DNA of 44,387 nucleotides from Marinoscillum sp. (lineage in GTDB: Bacteria; Bacteroidota; Bacteroidia; Cytophagales; Cyclobacteriaceae), in the NCBI GenBank assembly GCA_024305105.1, contig JAMWZA010000031.1:1-44387 (forward strand). Direction: 5' to 3'. The notes beneath the pieces were generated by a model. The model made no database searches. It was not told where the DNA came from and saw only the letters and a list, made by a program, of their open reading frames with translations. The stretch's first letter is position 1. Each line of letters starts with the position of its first letter. A program made the position numbers and the translations under genes. Shown one piece after another: positions 26,231 through 35,042 of this stretch.

Positions 26231-26926
26231 CTATGCAGCTTCTTGTTGTGTATCCACCAACTCATCATCATCGCTTGATACGCCCGTTTGTGGCATGGCA
26301 TACATGGTCCGCTTTTCGGGCTGCGAGCCATAGACAATCTCTGCAGCATCGCTAAACTCCATGATGAGACTATACAGTGCATTTAACTTTTTGATCCGTT
26401 TGGAGGTATCCACCTTCTGGGAGCTCAGAAATGCATCTTGTTCGTCATTGGCATTTTTGAGCGCTGTTCCCGCTGGAGCAATGCGATCAAGCAAAGGTTC
26501 GTTTATTCCAGCATTCACCAGTTGTTCCCGCTGGCTGGAGACTTGCTTGGCCAAAGTGCTGAAAAATACAATTAATTCATCCTGTTTCCGACGCACCTTA
26601 TTGAATCTGGAGAGTCCAAACTGCTGAAGGAAAGCCGGTTGGTTTTTGAAATACTTTTTCAGGAAATACCTCAGCTCACTAAAAACGGTCTGACACTCCT
26701 GCATTGCAGCAGTGACCTTTTCGGTGTGTTGCCTGGAGGCAGCAAGGTATTCTTCATGAGTGCCTACCTCCAGAGCCTCTGTGGCAGCATTTTTCAGTTC
26801 CTGAGCCTTGGCCTCATTGAGGTCCGAATCAAAACTAGTAAAATCGACCAAATCATTTTTCAAATTTTCGCTCACTACTCCTGAGTGTGCAATTAAAACT
26901 GCATCGCTGACATTAAATTTTCGCAT
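26231..26926 (-). CDS. Uncharacterised all-helical protein
   Basis: Not assigned to a function. 231 residues, almost entirely predicted helix, with long Glu/Gln/Lys/Leu stretches (e.g. ELRYFLKKYFKNQPAFLQQF) and a disordered acidic tail VSSDDDELVDTQQEAA. No signal peptide or membrane segment, so cytoplasmic. Proteins of this sort, opening MxKFNxSDAVLIAH, occur as unnamed multicopy families in Bacteroidota (memory, not checked). Start ATG 26926 gives that opening; ATG 26935 is also possible. It is a single-gene unit with its own terminator and sits between polysaccharide genes. The non-coding array at 27105-27357 lies 180 bases upstream. Confidence 0.7.
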   Translation of the reverse strand: MRKFNVSDAVLIAHSGVVSENLKNDLVDFTSFDSDLNEAKAQELKNAATEALEVGTHEEYLAASRQHTEKVTAAMQECQTVFSELRYFLKKYFKNQPAFLQQFGLSRFNKVRRKQDELIVFFSTLAKQVSSQREQLVNAGINEPLLDRIAPAGTALKNANDEQDAFLSSQKVDTSKRIKKLNALYSLIMEFSDAAEIVYGSQPEKRTMYAMPQTGVSSDDDELVDTQQEAA

Positions 26927-27104
26927 CATAATCATAGACGGTTTAGTTGTACAATAAATTAATACTTGTTTACAACGTTATTTAATAATATTTCGCCAAA
27001 AATCAAATCTTTTTACCCTACTATACAGTTATTCTGGATAGAATGATGATAAACACCGTTTCTATTGGGCAATTCAAAGTTGTTTTACTTGATTTAGTCA
27101 GTCT

Positions 27105-27357
27105 CCGACTAGTCTACTAAGGTCAATGGACCAGTACTGATAATCTCCGACAACAGTTAAAGAAGCTATGACACGAAGGCGTAGAGCGCCGACTGTTCTT
27201 CGAAATCAATCGATACACCTTCGGGAAGTCGTGACAAACCTTAGAAGGTTAGCGACCAGTTTTCACTAAACTACCGACCAACAACCGGCAGATCCAGACA
27301 CCGTATAGATGATCGCTGACAGTCCCTAGTTAAGCGCCGACAATATCGGCATTGCAT
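27105..27357. repeat. Degenerate 21-bp phased array (12 units)
   Basis: Twelve units, each opening NNGAC (one GAT). GAC/GAT begins at 27107, 27129, 27149, 27170, 27191, 27212, 27233, 27254, 27276, 27297, 27318 and 27339, spacing 20-22 and mean 21.1. All eleven GAC trinucleotides in this stretch are in register; none is out of it. The 16 bases between boxes are diverged, but many hold a small dyad, e.g. AACCTT..AAGGTT (27237-27250), CTTC..GAAG (27219-27228), AGTTT/AAACT (27258-27272), TAGT..ACTA (27110-27119). No open frame in any direction. Function unknown. Confidence 0.75.
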
Positions 27358-27395
27358 TGGAATGAGGCATTATGGATCAAGTACATTCAGGTCAG

Positions 27396-27525
27396 ATTAA
27401 TCCTTCTTTGTCTTCTTCGCCTTACACCCTGTAAGGCCTAAAGGGAGTGGCGGAAAATCAGTTTGGCATCCTTTAAAACGGAGTATATCAAACTGATTTT
27501 TCAAACTTGGCAAAGTAGGATTAAT
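27396..27525. other. Nested inverted-repeat structure (three-way-junction-like)
   Basis: Outer arms ATTAATCCTTCTTTG (27396-27410) and CAAAGTAGGATTAAT (27511-27525) pair at 14 of 15 positions. Between them are two complete hairpins: GCCTTAC/GTAAGGC with loop ACCCT (27419-27437) and AAAATCAGTTTG/CAAACTGATTTT (27454-27465, 27489-27500, perfect 12 bp). Together they can fold as a three-way junction of RNA or single-stranded DNA. It follows the phased array by about 40 bases. The remaining parts of this 646-base gap (26936-27104 and 27526-27581) show nothing I can name. Confidence 0.65.
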
Positions 27526-27581
27526 ATCGAATTTTTTAAACGCACAATTGTTGCCTAATGGTCAACCACGTCTTCAGCGCT

Positions 27582-28820
27582 CTATTGGTTTAAAACCATC
27601 AACTTCTTATAAATGGAATAGAGAATCTCATCAATTCGTTCCTTGGACCGGTATTCCAACCCTACCTCTCGACATCTCGTTCTGATCAGTTCTTTGTCTT
27701 CCGTAAGCAACCCGTGCAGTTGATTAATGAAGTTAGTTGGTAGCTGATCCCGGCCGAAATGATCAATAACCACTCCCACCTCATTGGCTAAGGCAACTTC
27801 ATCATCTTCTGAAACACCTGTAGTGGTTATGTATGGTAGTCCACATAACAAGTACTCTGCAACTTTTGTCGGTGATCGATATTTCTGAGAAGGTGAGGGC
27901 GGCACACCACTTATTCCTACATCAGCAGCGCTAATGTATTCCTTAACCTCCATGTAGGTCAGATTTCCGGTTACATAAAAGTCAGACTCATTTAGCACCT
28001 GCGCATACATCTCATTAACTTCTTTGATGGCATTAGAGGTTACGACGAGAAAAAATGCATTTGGTATTTCCTTAATTATCTGAACACATATGGCCGGTAT
28101 CTCATGGGTGTAATACAGCCCACCAAATTTGCCTAAATAAAGAAAAACCTGTTTATCATCAACATTTAACTTCTCCCTTAGACTTATTCTCCCATCCAGA
28201 TTAAACTGGAAATCATCCGCATCTACTGCAGTAGGTGCTCGAAACAGCCTGGCATTAGATGCTGAAGCCTTTAGCTTATCCACCATATGGCTGGTGCCGG
28301 TCATAACGAAATCAGCATCTTTTCCAGCCAAAGTCTCCAGATAATGGAGCACTCTAAATTTTAACCCATTTCGATCCCAATAACCCAGGTCTGCCATGAA
28401 TTCGCTGTGAGGCTCATAGGAATAAATGATCATTTTCATTCTTAACAATTTCTTAAGAATGATGGCAATAGCTGATGCCACATTGGCAAAAGAGAATATC
28501 ACTTGGGTCCGATATTTGAATCTGAGCTTCAATACCAGGAAAAAAGCCTGCATGAAATCCCAAGCCTTCTTAACTAGTAAAAACCTGCCTGTATGAAAGC
28601 TCAATGGATGCCAATAGATATGATTCATCGCCAGTTCCTTATTTACCCTTTTCCTTTCCTCACTGGTCATGGCGTATGCTGGTTGTTCAAACGTAATAAT
28701 GTGATAGTCTCCATGAATACGTGTGCTCAATGTCTTGATATAGCTCAAGACCAGATTCTGAAACAACGGATCATTGAAGCTATTGTAAATAAAGACCAGT
28801 GTATTAAGCTTCTTTTTCAT
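27582..28820 (-). CDS. Glycosyltransferase family 4-like protein
   Basis: GT-B glycosyltransferase, 412 residues from ATG 28820. I chose this start because it overlaps the stop of the upstream GT2 gene as ATGA; the longer frame to 28925 runs back into that gene. Donor-half motifs are FLYLGKFGGLYYTHEI, FYVTGNLTYMEVKEYISAAD and SPTKVAEYLLCGLPYITT, the last being the usual E-x7-E-type region with one Glu. N-terminal half has a Rossmann-like opening (LNTLVFIYNSFNDPLF). Last gene of a two-gene leftward unit with the GT2. Confidence 0.87.
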   Translation of the reverse strand: MKKKLNTLVFIYNSFNDPLFQNLVLSYIKTLSTRIHGDYHIITFEQPAYAMTSEERKRVNKELAMNHIYWHPLSFHTGRFLLVKKAWDFMQAFFLVLKLRFKYRTQVIFSFANVASAIAIILKKLLRMKMIIYSYEPHSEFMADLGYWDRNGLKFRVLHYLETLAGKDADFVMTGTSHMVDKLKASASNARLFRAPTAVDADDFQFNLDGRISLREKLNVDDKQVFLYLGKFGGLYYTHEIPAICVQIIKEIPNAFFLVVTSNAIKEVNEMYAQVLNESDFYVTGNLTYMEVKEYISAADVGISGVPPSPSQKYRSPTKVAEYLLCGLPYITTTGVSEDDEVALANEVGVVIDHFGRDQLPTNFINQLHGLLTEDKELIRTRCREVGLEYRSKERIDEILYSIYKKLMVLNQ

Positions 28821-29644
28821 ATCCATGGAAATGTTAAAAGCACTCTTATGGCCGATAACGGGTCTCTTCCATCCACTAGATGAGACAGCAACATGATCCG
28901 TATCACTCTGAATTTCAAGTGCCAAAATTGCTTTTTGGTATGTGTAATGTTGGACTTTATTTCTTTCAAAAGTGTAGAATAACCATTTTCCAGGCCTCGC
29001 AAATTCTTCATAGACGAGGTATCATGCTGTCGGTATTTAAGTATGGGTGTATTGGTGAAAGAATAGTTCGTCGCGTACTGATTGCAAATCGTTAAATAAA
29101 AATAAAGATCTTCTGCATGCGTCAATGATTCATTGAATTGATACTTGATCCCATCTCGTTTGCGAATCATCCAGGTATTCCCAAACAGACAAGAACGGTC
29201 CAAACGCAAAAGCTTTGGCAAAGGGTTGCCTGTAAATTCAGGAACATAATGTCTTTCGAGTGGAACAAGATTTTTATCAACATATTCGACCATGCCATCC
29301 ACAAAATCGATGTATGGATTGTTATCGAACACATCAACGCGCGACTTGATGGCTTCAGAAGGCATCACATCATCTGCATCCAAAAAGCAAAATAAATCGC
29401 CTTTCATGATTTTTAAAGCAGCATTACGTGCAGAACTAACGCCTCCGTTTGATTTAGAAAGTACGTGCAAACGCTGATCCTTAAACTTTTTCACTTCTTC
29501 TAAAGTAGCATCTGTGCTTCCGTCATCAACTATCAGAATTTCTATATTTTCATAGGACTGTTCTAAGACCGAAGAAATAGCCTCTTGAATAAAATTCTGA
29601 GCGTTATAGGCTGCGATTATTATGGAGACCAATTGGGTTTTCAT
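28817..29644 (-). CDS. Glycosyltransferase family 2
   Basis: Inverting GT-A transferase, 275 residues. Begins VSIIIAAYNAQNFIQEAISS, with nucleotide-binding DDGS (40-43) and metal-binding DADD (89-92); acceptor-side ED appears in LTHAEDLYFYL. No membrane segment, so a soluble or peripheral enzyme adding a sugar to the lipid-linked repeat. It overlaps the following GT4 start by 4 bases. A 168-base gap with nothing recognisable separates it from the larger leftward cluster. Confidence 0.92.
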   Translation of the reverse strand: MKTQLVSIIIAAYNAQNFIQEAISSVLEQSYENIEILIVDDGSTDATLEEVKKFKDQRLHVLSKSNGGVSSARNAALKIMKGDLFCFLDADDVMPSEAIKSRVDVFDNNPYIDFVDGMVEYVDKNLVPLERHYVPEFTGNPLPKLLRLDRSCLFGNTWMIRKRDGIKYQFNESLTHAEDLYFYLTICNQYATNYSFTNTPILKYRQHDTSSMKNLRGLENGYSTLLKEIKSNITHTKKQFWHLKFRVIRIMLLSHLVDGRDPLSAIRVLLTFPWI

Positions 29645-29812
29645 TCGAACAATGATACATAAAAGTGGCTTCTATTTCTTATCAAAAAGATGCCAAACTA
29701 GTTGTGAAACTTATAAATAGCCTACTAATACTATACCCATTCGCGTTAACGTAAAGCGTACGATTAAGAAAAATATCAGAGACTGAACTGTATTGAAAAG
29801 CATCGAATATTA

Positions 29813-30874
29813 TTAACCAGCCAACATTATTCTTTCAATCCTTTCAATTTGCCTGTTGTAAGTATTGGCTTTTGCAAAATCTACTCTAAGTAATCTCATA
29901 GAATTATTCATGTATTCTACATAATGCTCTTGCATATACTTCAGGTTATAAAGCCAGTCATCTCCATTAACAGACATTAAAACTAAATCATTTATGGCTT
30001 CATAATCTTGCAAATGTGAAGTAACAATGGGCTTTCCACTGCTGAGATACTCCATCATTTTATGTGGAGAAGCATACTTCTGAAAGTACGATTTTTTATA
30101 GAACAACAACAATGCATCAGCCGCACTCATGTAGCATGGCAATTCTTCCGAGCGTACCTTACCAAAGGTGAAAACATTAGAGTTAGTGCCCAGTTTGCTT
30201 TTAACGATTTGTTGCTGAGGACCTATAAATATAAAATCTATCTCTGGGTTTTCAACGGTGGCCTTGCTCATCAATCCCCAATCCAAATCGGGCATGCCCA
30301 TATTACCAATATACAATGCTTTAAAATGATTTTCTCCAGGCAGCTCCACCGCTTCTTTACAGTCCAAAAGCTTTACGCCATGCCTGATCAGGTGGGTGTT
30401 CGGATTATAGTGTTTAAGCCTCTCCACTATCTGCGGAATCACGCCCAGGCATAAATCGGCCGATTTCGCTGCACGTTCCGTTAAAAAATCCTGGCCCAGG
30501 TCTACAATATGAGAAACTTTATAAGGCTTAGGCCCGAAAGCATCAAAATCATAGAAAACAGAATTATCAAAAGACCAAACCACATCAAATTGAACACTTG
30601 TCATTTTCTCAATTCTACACAAAACAGACTTTTGATTCCAGATTCTGATAGCTCTTGGCATTCTATACAGCCCTGGTAAAAACCCGGAATAATTCACCTC
30701 CGTAACATTTTTGTACTCAGTATCTGAAATATTATATTCAGAACCCGGTGGGTTGAGGAAAAACACCTGGTTACCCCTCTGTGCTAACTCTATTGCATAA
30801 TGATGCTTAGACACATGGATATGTGCCCATGATTCAGGAGAAATAATGAGTATTTTAATTCCAGCTAACCTCAC
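29813..30874 (-). CDS. Glycosyltransferase (GT-B, GT4-like)
   Basis: 353 residues, resembling the glycosyltransferase group whose N-terminal half reads ILIISPESWAHIHVSKHHYA. Donor side: KALYIGNMGMPDLDWGLMSK, FTFGKVRSEELPCYMSAADA and ASPHKMMEYLSSGKPIVTS, a clear sugar-nucleotide site. Start is GTG 30874, placed directly after the TAA of the preceding gene; no ATG fits. Last gene of the nine-gene leftward run beginning at 39233. Confidence 0.87.
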   Translation of the reverse strand: MRLAGIKILIISPESWAHIHVSKHHYAIELAQRGNQVFFLNPPGSEYNISDTEYKNVTEVNYSGFLPGLYRMPRAIRIWNQKSVLCRIEKMTSVQFDVVWSFDNSVFYDFDAFGPKPYKVSHIVDLGQDFLTERAAKSADLCLGVIPQIVERLKHYNPNTHLIRHGVKLLDCKEAVELPGENHFKALYIGNMGMPDLDWGLMSKATVENPEIDFIFIGPQQQIVKSKLGTNSNVFTFGKVRSEELPCYMSAADALLLFYKKSYFQKYASPHKMMEYLSSGKPIVTSHLQDYEAINDLVLMSVNGDDWLYNLKYMQEHYVEYMNNSMRLLRVDFAKANTYNRQIERIERIMLAG

Positions 30875-32020
30875 TTACTTTTCAACAATAAACTCAAGTG
30901 AATCATCCTTTAACTGAAAAAAGTAATCTTGAAACCTATCCCGATTGTAAAGAATGAAATAGGAAATTGCATCTCTATAGTCATAAACTGACTGGTGTTT
31001 TCGGTAATATGCAAGATCATTAGTCAGCATTAACCCAGAGTTTTGGCGATCAAGGAAGCAATTGATTTTTCTAATCACCTTCACTAATCGGGATGTTTTC
31101 AATTGACTACTGAGGAGATCTCTAAATAAAAAAGTGGCCGTTTCACCACCTTTCAGTTCATCGATTACTTCCTTGATTTTCAGTGGAACAAATTGTGCAG
31201 GCACATTATTCAAATCAACTTTATGCAATTCCTCCGATTCAGCAAATGCTTCAGGTAAATTGCGATTAGGCTTGAACACTCCCCAATTTCCGTGATTTCG
31301 CTCTATTGATCCATTGCCCTCTTTGTATTTGACCAGAAATTCCTGCCACCTTCCTGGAAGTTTGAAATTTCTCCTGCCGGAAGTAGGATGCCATTGATGA
31401 TAAAGTGTACAATCCTCAAAATCAACCCATTCGGTAGTTATTCCTGATGCTGTGAGTCTTTCACTTAAGTCTTCATCCTCTACCCCCCAAATGCAATAAA
31501 ATTCATCGAAGCCTCCAATAGCCTCGAACTTAGATCGATGTACTCCTTGAACCAGTCCCAGTGCCGTATTGGGCCTCATTTCCCCAAACTTTTTGCCTCG
31601 ATTTAACTGTGCCCATTGACTAAACCCACTAGGCAGGTCTCTTGCAGAAAAGTGTATTTCCTTTTCTGGGCTTAAAATCCCCAACATTCTCTCAATGAAA
31701 TTATGAGGGAAAATAAGGTCAACGTCTGTGGTTAAAACATATTCAGATGGTGTACTTGCCCTCACCCCTATGTTGAGTGCATGTGAACGATTCCAAAAAT
31801 TCCCCTGTGTAGGGACATAAACGTACTTACAGAAAGAGTAGCTCTGCACCAAGGGTTTAATTTCTTCCTGCACCTCTTCATCACTCCCATAATCCACAAA
31901 ACACACCTTGAAGTTCGACTGGGTTTGATCAGATAGTGAATCCAGACATCTTTTTACGCGCAGTGCATCCCTATTTCTAAAACCAAAAACAATTGATAGT
32001 TTCAATCTTTCACCTCCCAT
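30875..32020 (-). CDS. Glycosyltransferase family 2 with galactosyltransferase-like C-terminal motif
   Basis: GT-A enzyme, about 381 residues. Opens SIVFGFRNRDALRVKRCLDS, metal-binding TTDVDLIF, then the GT7-C type motif GGFDEFYCIWGVEDEDLSERL, which binds acceptor and catalyses in beta-1,4-galactosyltransferase and chondroitin polymerase relatives. A C-terminal extension of about 140 residues has no motif I recognise. ATG 32020 is followed by GGGAGGTGA and then TTG 32005 (MKLSIVFGF), so the real start may be TTG 32005, with the purine run as a ribosome site. Confidence 0.88.
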   Translation of the reverse strand: MGGERLKLSIVFGFRNRDALRVKRCLDSLSDQTQSNFKVCFVDYGSDEEVQEEIKPLVQSYSFCKYVYVPTQGNFWNRSHALNIGVRASTPSEYVLTTDVDLIFPHNFIERMLGILSPEKEIHFSARDLPSGFSQWAQLNRGKKFGEMRPNTALGLVQGVHRSKFEAIGGFDEFYCIWGVEDEDLSERLTASGITTEWVDFEDCTLYHQWHPTSGRRNFKLPGRWQEFLVKYKEGNGSIERNHGNWGVFKPNRNLPEAFAESEELHKVDLNNVPAQFVPLKIKEVIDELKGGETATFLFRDLLSSQLKTSRLVKVIRKINCFLDRQNSGLMLTNDLAYYRKHQSVYDYRDAISYFILYNRDRFQDYFFQLKDDSLEFIVEK

Positions 32021-32026
32021 AGCTCA

Positions 32027-32992
32027 TCAATATGGTCTTTTGCTCAAAAACTTGCGCCACCTATACTCCAATTTTCGTCTAAGCGGAATAGGTGCACCTT
32101 CCCATGGAGCCTTATTACCTTTCAACTGATACGTTTCGTGAGGATTCTTTTCAAGGCTGGCGTTTAATAATCGTTTAGCTAGAAATGGAAACAATTGATA
32201 CTGCCCCAGTATTTTTTGCCTTGCTTCACCTATCGCTTCAATTCTTTCTGAATAATCAGAATAATCAAGGCTTTTAATCACAGCTTTCAATGCGTCAACA
32301 TCTGGAGCCGCGCTGATCACAGCTTTCTCTGGAAAAAACTGCTGAATATTCGATGCACCTATGTAAATCGGTACTGTCCAGCTCAGTAAACAATCCGCAA
32401 TCTTTTCTGTCCAATAATTTGGATAAAAACTATTCTCGATCACAATGCTATATGGATAAGGGTACAGCGCATCAAATTTATCTTCAATTGGATTATACCC
32501 TCGCCCAAAAAGGTCAAAGTTCAGGAATCCTTTTTGTTGCATCTTCACAATTTGATGCCTTAACTCATGGCCAGTCATCCAGTTGGCATTACTGGTAATC
32601 ATTGAAACTCTTTCTTGCTGATCAGGATTAGGTTCTAATGATTTCAAAAAATCATACCCTTTATTGAGGTGCCAGGGTAAAGCGCCGTGTGTTTTATGAT
32701 ACACTGCTCTTGATTTGGCTTTTGCCGGTCCCATCACAAGATCCACTTGACTGTCCGATTTTCTGTACCATGCATGAGCTGGTGTTGGTGGCTCCATTTG
32801 TAGCAACCATCTACCGCCACGTCTGCAAGTTACTGTTACATCCTCTTTTATACGATTCAAAAAAACAATGACATCACATTTATCCACAGGATCAAGTGTA
32901 AACTCAATGCCATCCCACTTACCTGAGTAAGCGGGTGTTTGCTGAAGCAAATCATCTTCTTTGTCCCAATCTTTGACGAGTCTGACAACCAT
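32027..32992 (-). CDS. Glycosyltransferase family 10 (alpha-1,3/4-fucosyltransferase-like)
   Basis: Predicted GDP-fucose dependent transferase, 321 residues. The diagnostic GT10 block is complete in the C-terminal half: YPYSIVIENSFYPNYWTEKI followed by ADCLLSWTVPIYIGASNIQQFFP, containing the Glu-Asn, TEK and VPIYxGA donor-site residues. The N-terminal half is shorter than in eukaryotic enzymes and has no membrane anchor. ATG 32992 is preferred to TTG 32995. Implies fucose or a similar 6-deoxyhexose in the glycan, although no GDP-fucose synthesis genes are in the window. Confidence 0.88.
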   Translation of the reverse strand: MVVRLVKDWDKEDDLLQQTPAYSGKWDGIEFTLDPVDKCDVIVFLNRIKEDVTVTCRRGGRWLLQMEPPTPAHAWYRKSDSQVDLVMGPAKAKSRAVYHKTHGALPWHLNKGYDFLKSLEPNPDQQERVSMITSNANWMTGHELRHQIVKMQQKGFLNFDLFGRGYNPIEDKFDALYPYPYSIVIENSFYPNYWTEKIADCLLSWTVPIYIGASNIQQFFPEKAVISAAPDVDALKAVIKSLDYSDYSERIEAIGEARQKILGQYQLFPFLAKRLLNASLEKNPHETYQLKGNKAPWEGAPIPLRRKLEYRWRKFLSKRPY

Positions 32993-33017
32993 CAACTACC
33001 TGTTTGAATTAAAATAG

Positions 33018-33836
33018 TCATATCACTTTTCTTAAAATCTTTTTTAACAACTCTGGCATTATTGAGTATACTTTTCTCAGAATTAGCTGATACCTGGGTA
33101 TAGACCAGCCAAAGCATTTTCTCAATGAAGCGACCCAAACCCTTTGCCGTGTGCTCTTATTGACTCGTTCAGCAATGATTTTGAGTTCCTCTTCAGTAGC
33201 TCTACCATGAATTATTCTAACTTTTTCGTTTTCCAGGAATCCCACATTGAACAAAAACCTAAAATTGAAACTAGAATGCAGCACATACATTTTAATCGGA
33301 TTATAGAGCAGGGCTTCCATAAAAGCCGGCTGATCACTCCAGTACTCCTCCCTCCCATTCTGATAATAAGTTTGCCAGTCCTTTAGAAATTGATCGGTTA
33401 CCGGATTCGATCGGAAGACAAGCATTCCGGTATTATATGGTGTGAAAACTGGTACTACTTTACCACCAGCATACACCTTACTTTGATCATAATAATCGAG
33501 GCAAGCTAAAATGTCAAAGTAATCCAAAGTCTGAAAAACCTCCTCAAACGAATGCACGATATACATGTCTGTATCCAGAAACACCGTCCGCTCATAAGGG
33601 GAATTTTGGATACCAATAATTTTATAAACCAGATTGGATTTCCAGGAGCCATCATCTGCCACGTCAAACCCAACAACCTTCACTCGATCGAAAACTGTAT
33701 GACTAAATTCATGATCAGTAATCAAACAAATATTAGCTTCTTCTGCTGCAGCCTTGAGTGTGGTTGCTGAAGTAATAGCTTCTTTGATATATTTTTCGCC
33801 AGTTGCGACATACAGGTAGCCGAAAGTAGGGTTCAT
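33018..33836 (-). CDS. Nucleotide-diphospho-sugar transferase, GT8-like
   Basis: GT-A enzyme of 272 residues. FGYLYVATGEKYIKEAITSA is a glycogenin/GT8-style opening and the DxD motif is clear (TVFLDTDMYIVHSFEEVF, D88-D90). FTPYNTGMLVFRSN and WSDQPAFMEAL match the conserved later motifs of such enzymes. C-terminus ends in a short basic hydrophobic stretch that may touch the membrane. Sits 6 bases from the neighbouring GT4 and 26 from the GT10 gene. Confidence 0.82.
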   Translation of the reverse strand: MNPTFGYLYVATGEKYIKEAITSATTLKAAAEEANICLITDHEFSHTVFDRVKVVGFDVADDGSWKSNLVYKIIGIQNSPYERTVFLDTDMYIVHSFEEVFQTLDYFDILACLDYYDQSKVYAGGKVVPVFTPYNTGMLVFRSNPVTDQFLKDWQTYYQNGREEYWSDQPAFMEALLYNPIKMYVLHSSFNFRFLFNVGFLENEKVRIIHGRATEEELKIIAERVNKSTRQRVWVASLRKCFGWSIPRYQLILRKVYSIMPELLKKILRKVI

Positions 33837-33842
33837 TGGATA

Positions 33843-35033
33843 TCAGTATTTTTCAAGTAATATTTTTTGATAGAGCTGTATATACTTTTCGATTTGAGCC
33901 TCTGAACTGAAATACTTTTCAGCGCGCTCCTTTCCCTTACGCCCAAACTCGATTCTTAATTTCTCATCTTTCATTAATGAAGTCAGTTGTTCTCTAAACC
34001 CGTCCAAATCACCCAATTCAGCCAAAAAACCAGTTTCCCCGTGAATCACAGTATCCAATATGCCTCCTACTCCAATTGCTACTACAGGTTTAGCACAAAG
34101 CATGGCTTCAATCACAGTCTGTCCGAAAGCTTCTTCATTTGCAGCCGAAATATAAATATCGGCCCTATGGTAAATTTTGACCATCTCTTCCTCAGATGAG
34201 AGTGTCCCCAAATATTTAATAGGTATGCTTGTAGAGATCTCAGGAGCAAGACCACTACCTACGACTACAAGTTCCCAACCCTCCATTTCAATACCCTTAA
34301 GAATTTCCAGAAATTGATTAAAACCCTTCGTTTTATTGGACAGATTGGCAGCTATAAAAAGTAATTGCTTATACGTCCCCCTCGCTTTTTCCTTTGTAAT
34401 GTTTTCGAACTTTTTTGGATCCAAGGCATTATGGATCAACTGAATTGAGTTCACCTTAGTAAACACACCGGATTGAAGTGCCTCTTGCTTAGTCCAATTT
34501 GATGTCGCAACAACATAAATGTTTTTGTGATGCGACAGGGATTTCGTTTTTAGTTCAACTGCACTCTTCTCTAACAACTTATTTTCTTTTTTAATGTCTC
34601 CATCATAATGTGCAATTCCTCGCATGGGAAATAAATCTGGAGTTCTCCACACGATTGGTTTTTTCAACACATTCGGATGATTAAAAAAAGTAGGATAATT
34701 GACAAAACTCGCTATCCAGTGGAGGTTAATTACATCAGCCCATTCAACCAAATCAGATGTCTCTGGTCTAAAAATCGAAAGCGGTGAACTGTATTCGTGA
34801 AATGGGTCTGTCCATTTCTGAGATCGGTATTTGACAGATCTAATGATTGTTTTGATTAATCCACTTTCAAGGTCCAAAATAGAAAACCAATTCGGAATTG
34901 ATTCATTCTCAGGGAGTCTGTATAAAGATAAAACTCTAGAATCCACACCGTGACTCAACAACCCCCTATGAATGCGTTTCAAAGCCATAGCAGCTCCACC
35001 TTCGGACAGGGTATTGAGATGTAGAATCTTCAT
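33843..35033 (-). CDS. Glycosyltransferase family 4
   Basis: Retaining GT-B glycosyltransferase, 396 residues. Opening MKILHLNTLSEGGAAMALKRI, the Gly-Gly-Ala loop of the acceptor site; donor domain with QLLFIAANLSNKTKGFNQFL, VVGSGL, YHRADIYISAANEEAFGQTV and IEAMLCAKPVVAIGVGGI, giving a full E-x7-E motif. Close to WcaC/WcaL-type colanic or exopolysaccharide enzymes by overall pattern, but the sugar cannot be named. Within the leftward operon. Confidence 0.92.
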   Translation of the reverse strand: MKILHLNTLSEGGAAMALKRIHRGLLSHGVDSRVLSLYRLPENESIPNWFSILDLESGLIKTIIRSVKYRSQKWTDPFHEYSSPLSIFRPETSDLVEWADVINLHWIASFVNYPTFFNHPNVLKKPIVWRTPDLFPMRGIAHYDGDIKKENKLLEKSAVELKTKSLSHHKNIYVVATSNWTKQEALQSGVFTKVNSIQLIHNALDPKKFENITKEKARGTYKQLLFIAANLSNKTKGFNQFLEILKGIEMEGWELVVVGSGLAPEISTSIPIKYLGTLSSEEEMVKIYHRADIYISAANEEAFGQTVIEAMLCAKPVVAIGVGGILDTVIHGETGFLAELGDLDGFREQLTSLMKDEKLRIEFGRKGKERAEKYFSSEAQIEKYIQLYQKILLEKY

Positions 35034-35042
35034 TTTGTAGTG

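Noticed and set aside
27105-27357. Coding heptad repeat (21 bp = 7 codons)
   Set aside because: All frames on both strands have stop codons within a few units, e.g. TAG directly after the first GAC, and one-base shifts in spacing would break a frame.
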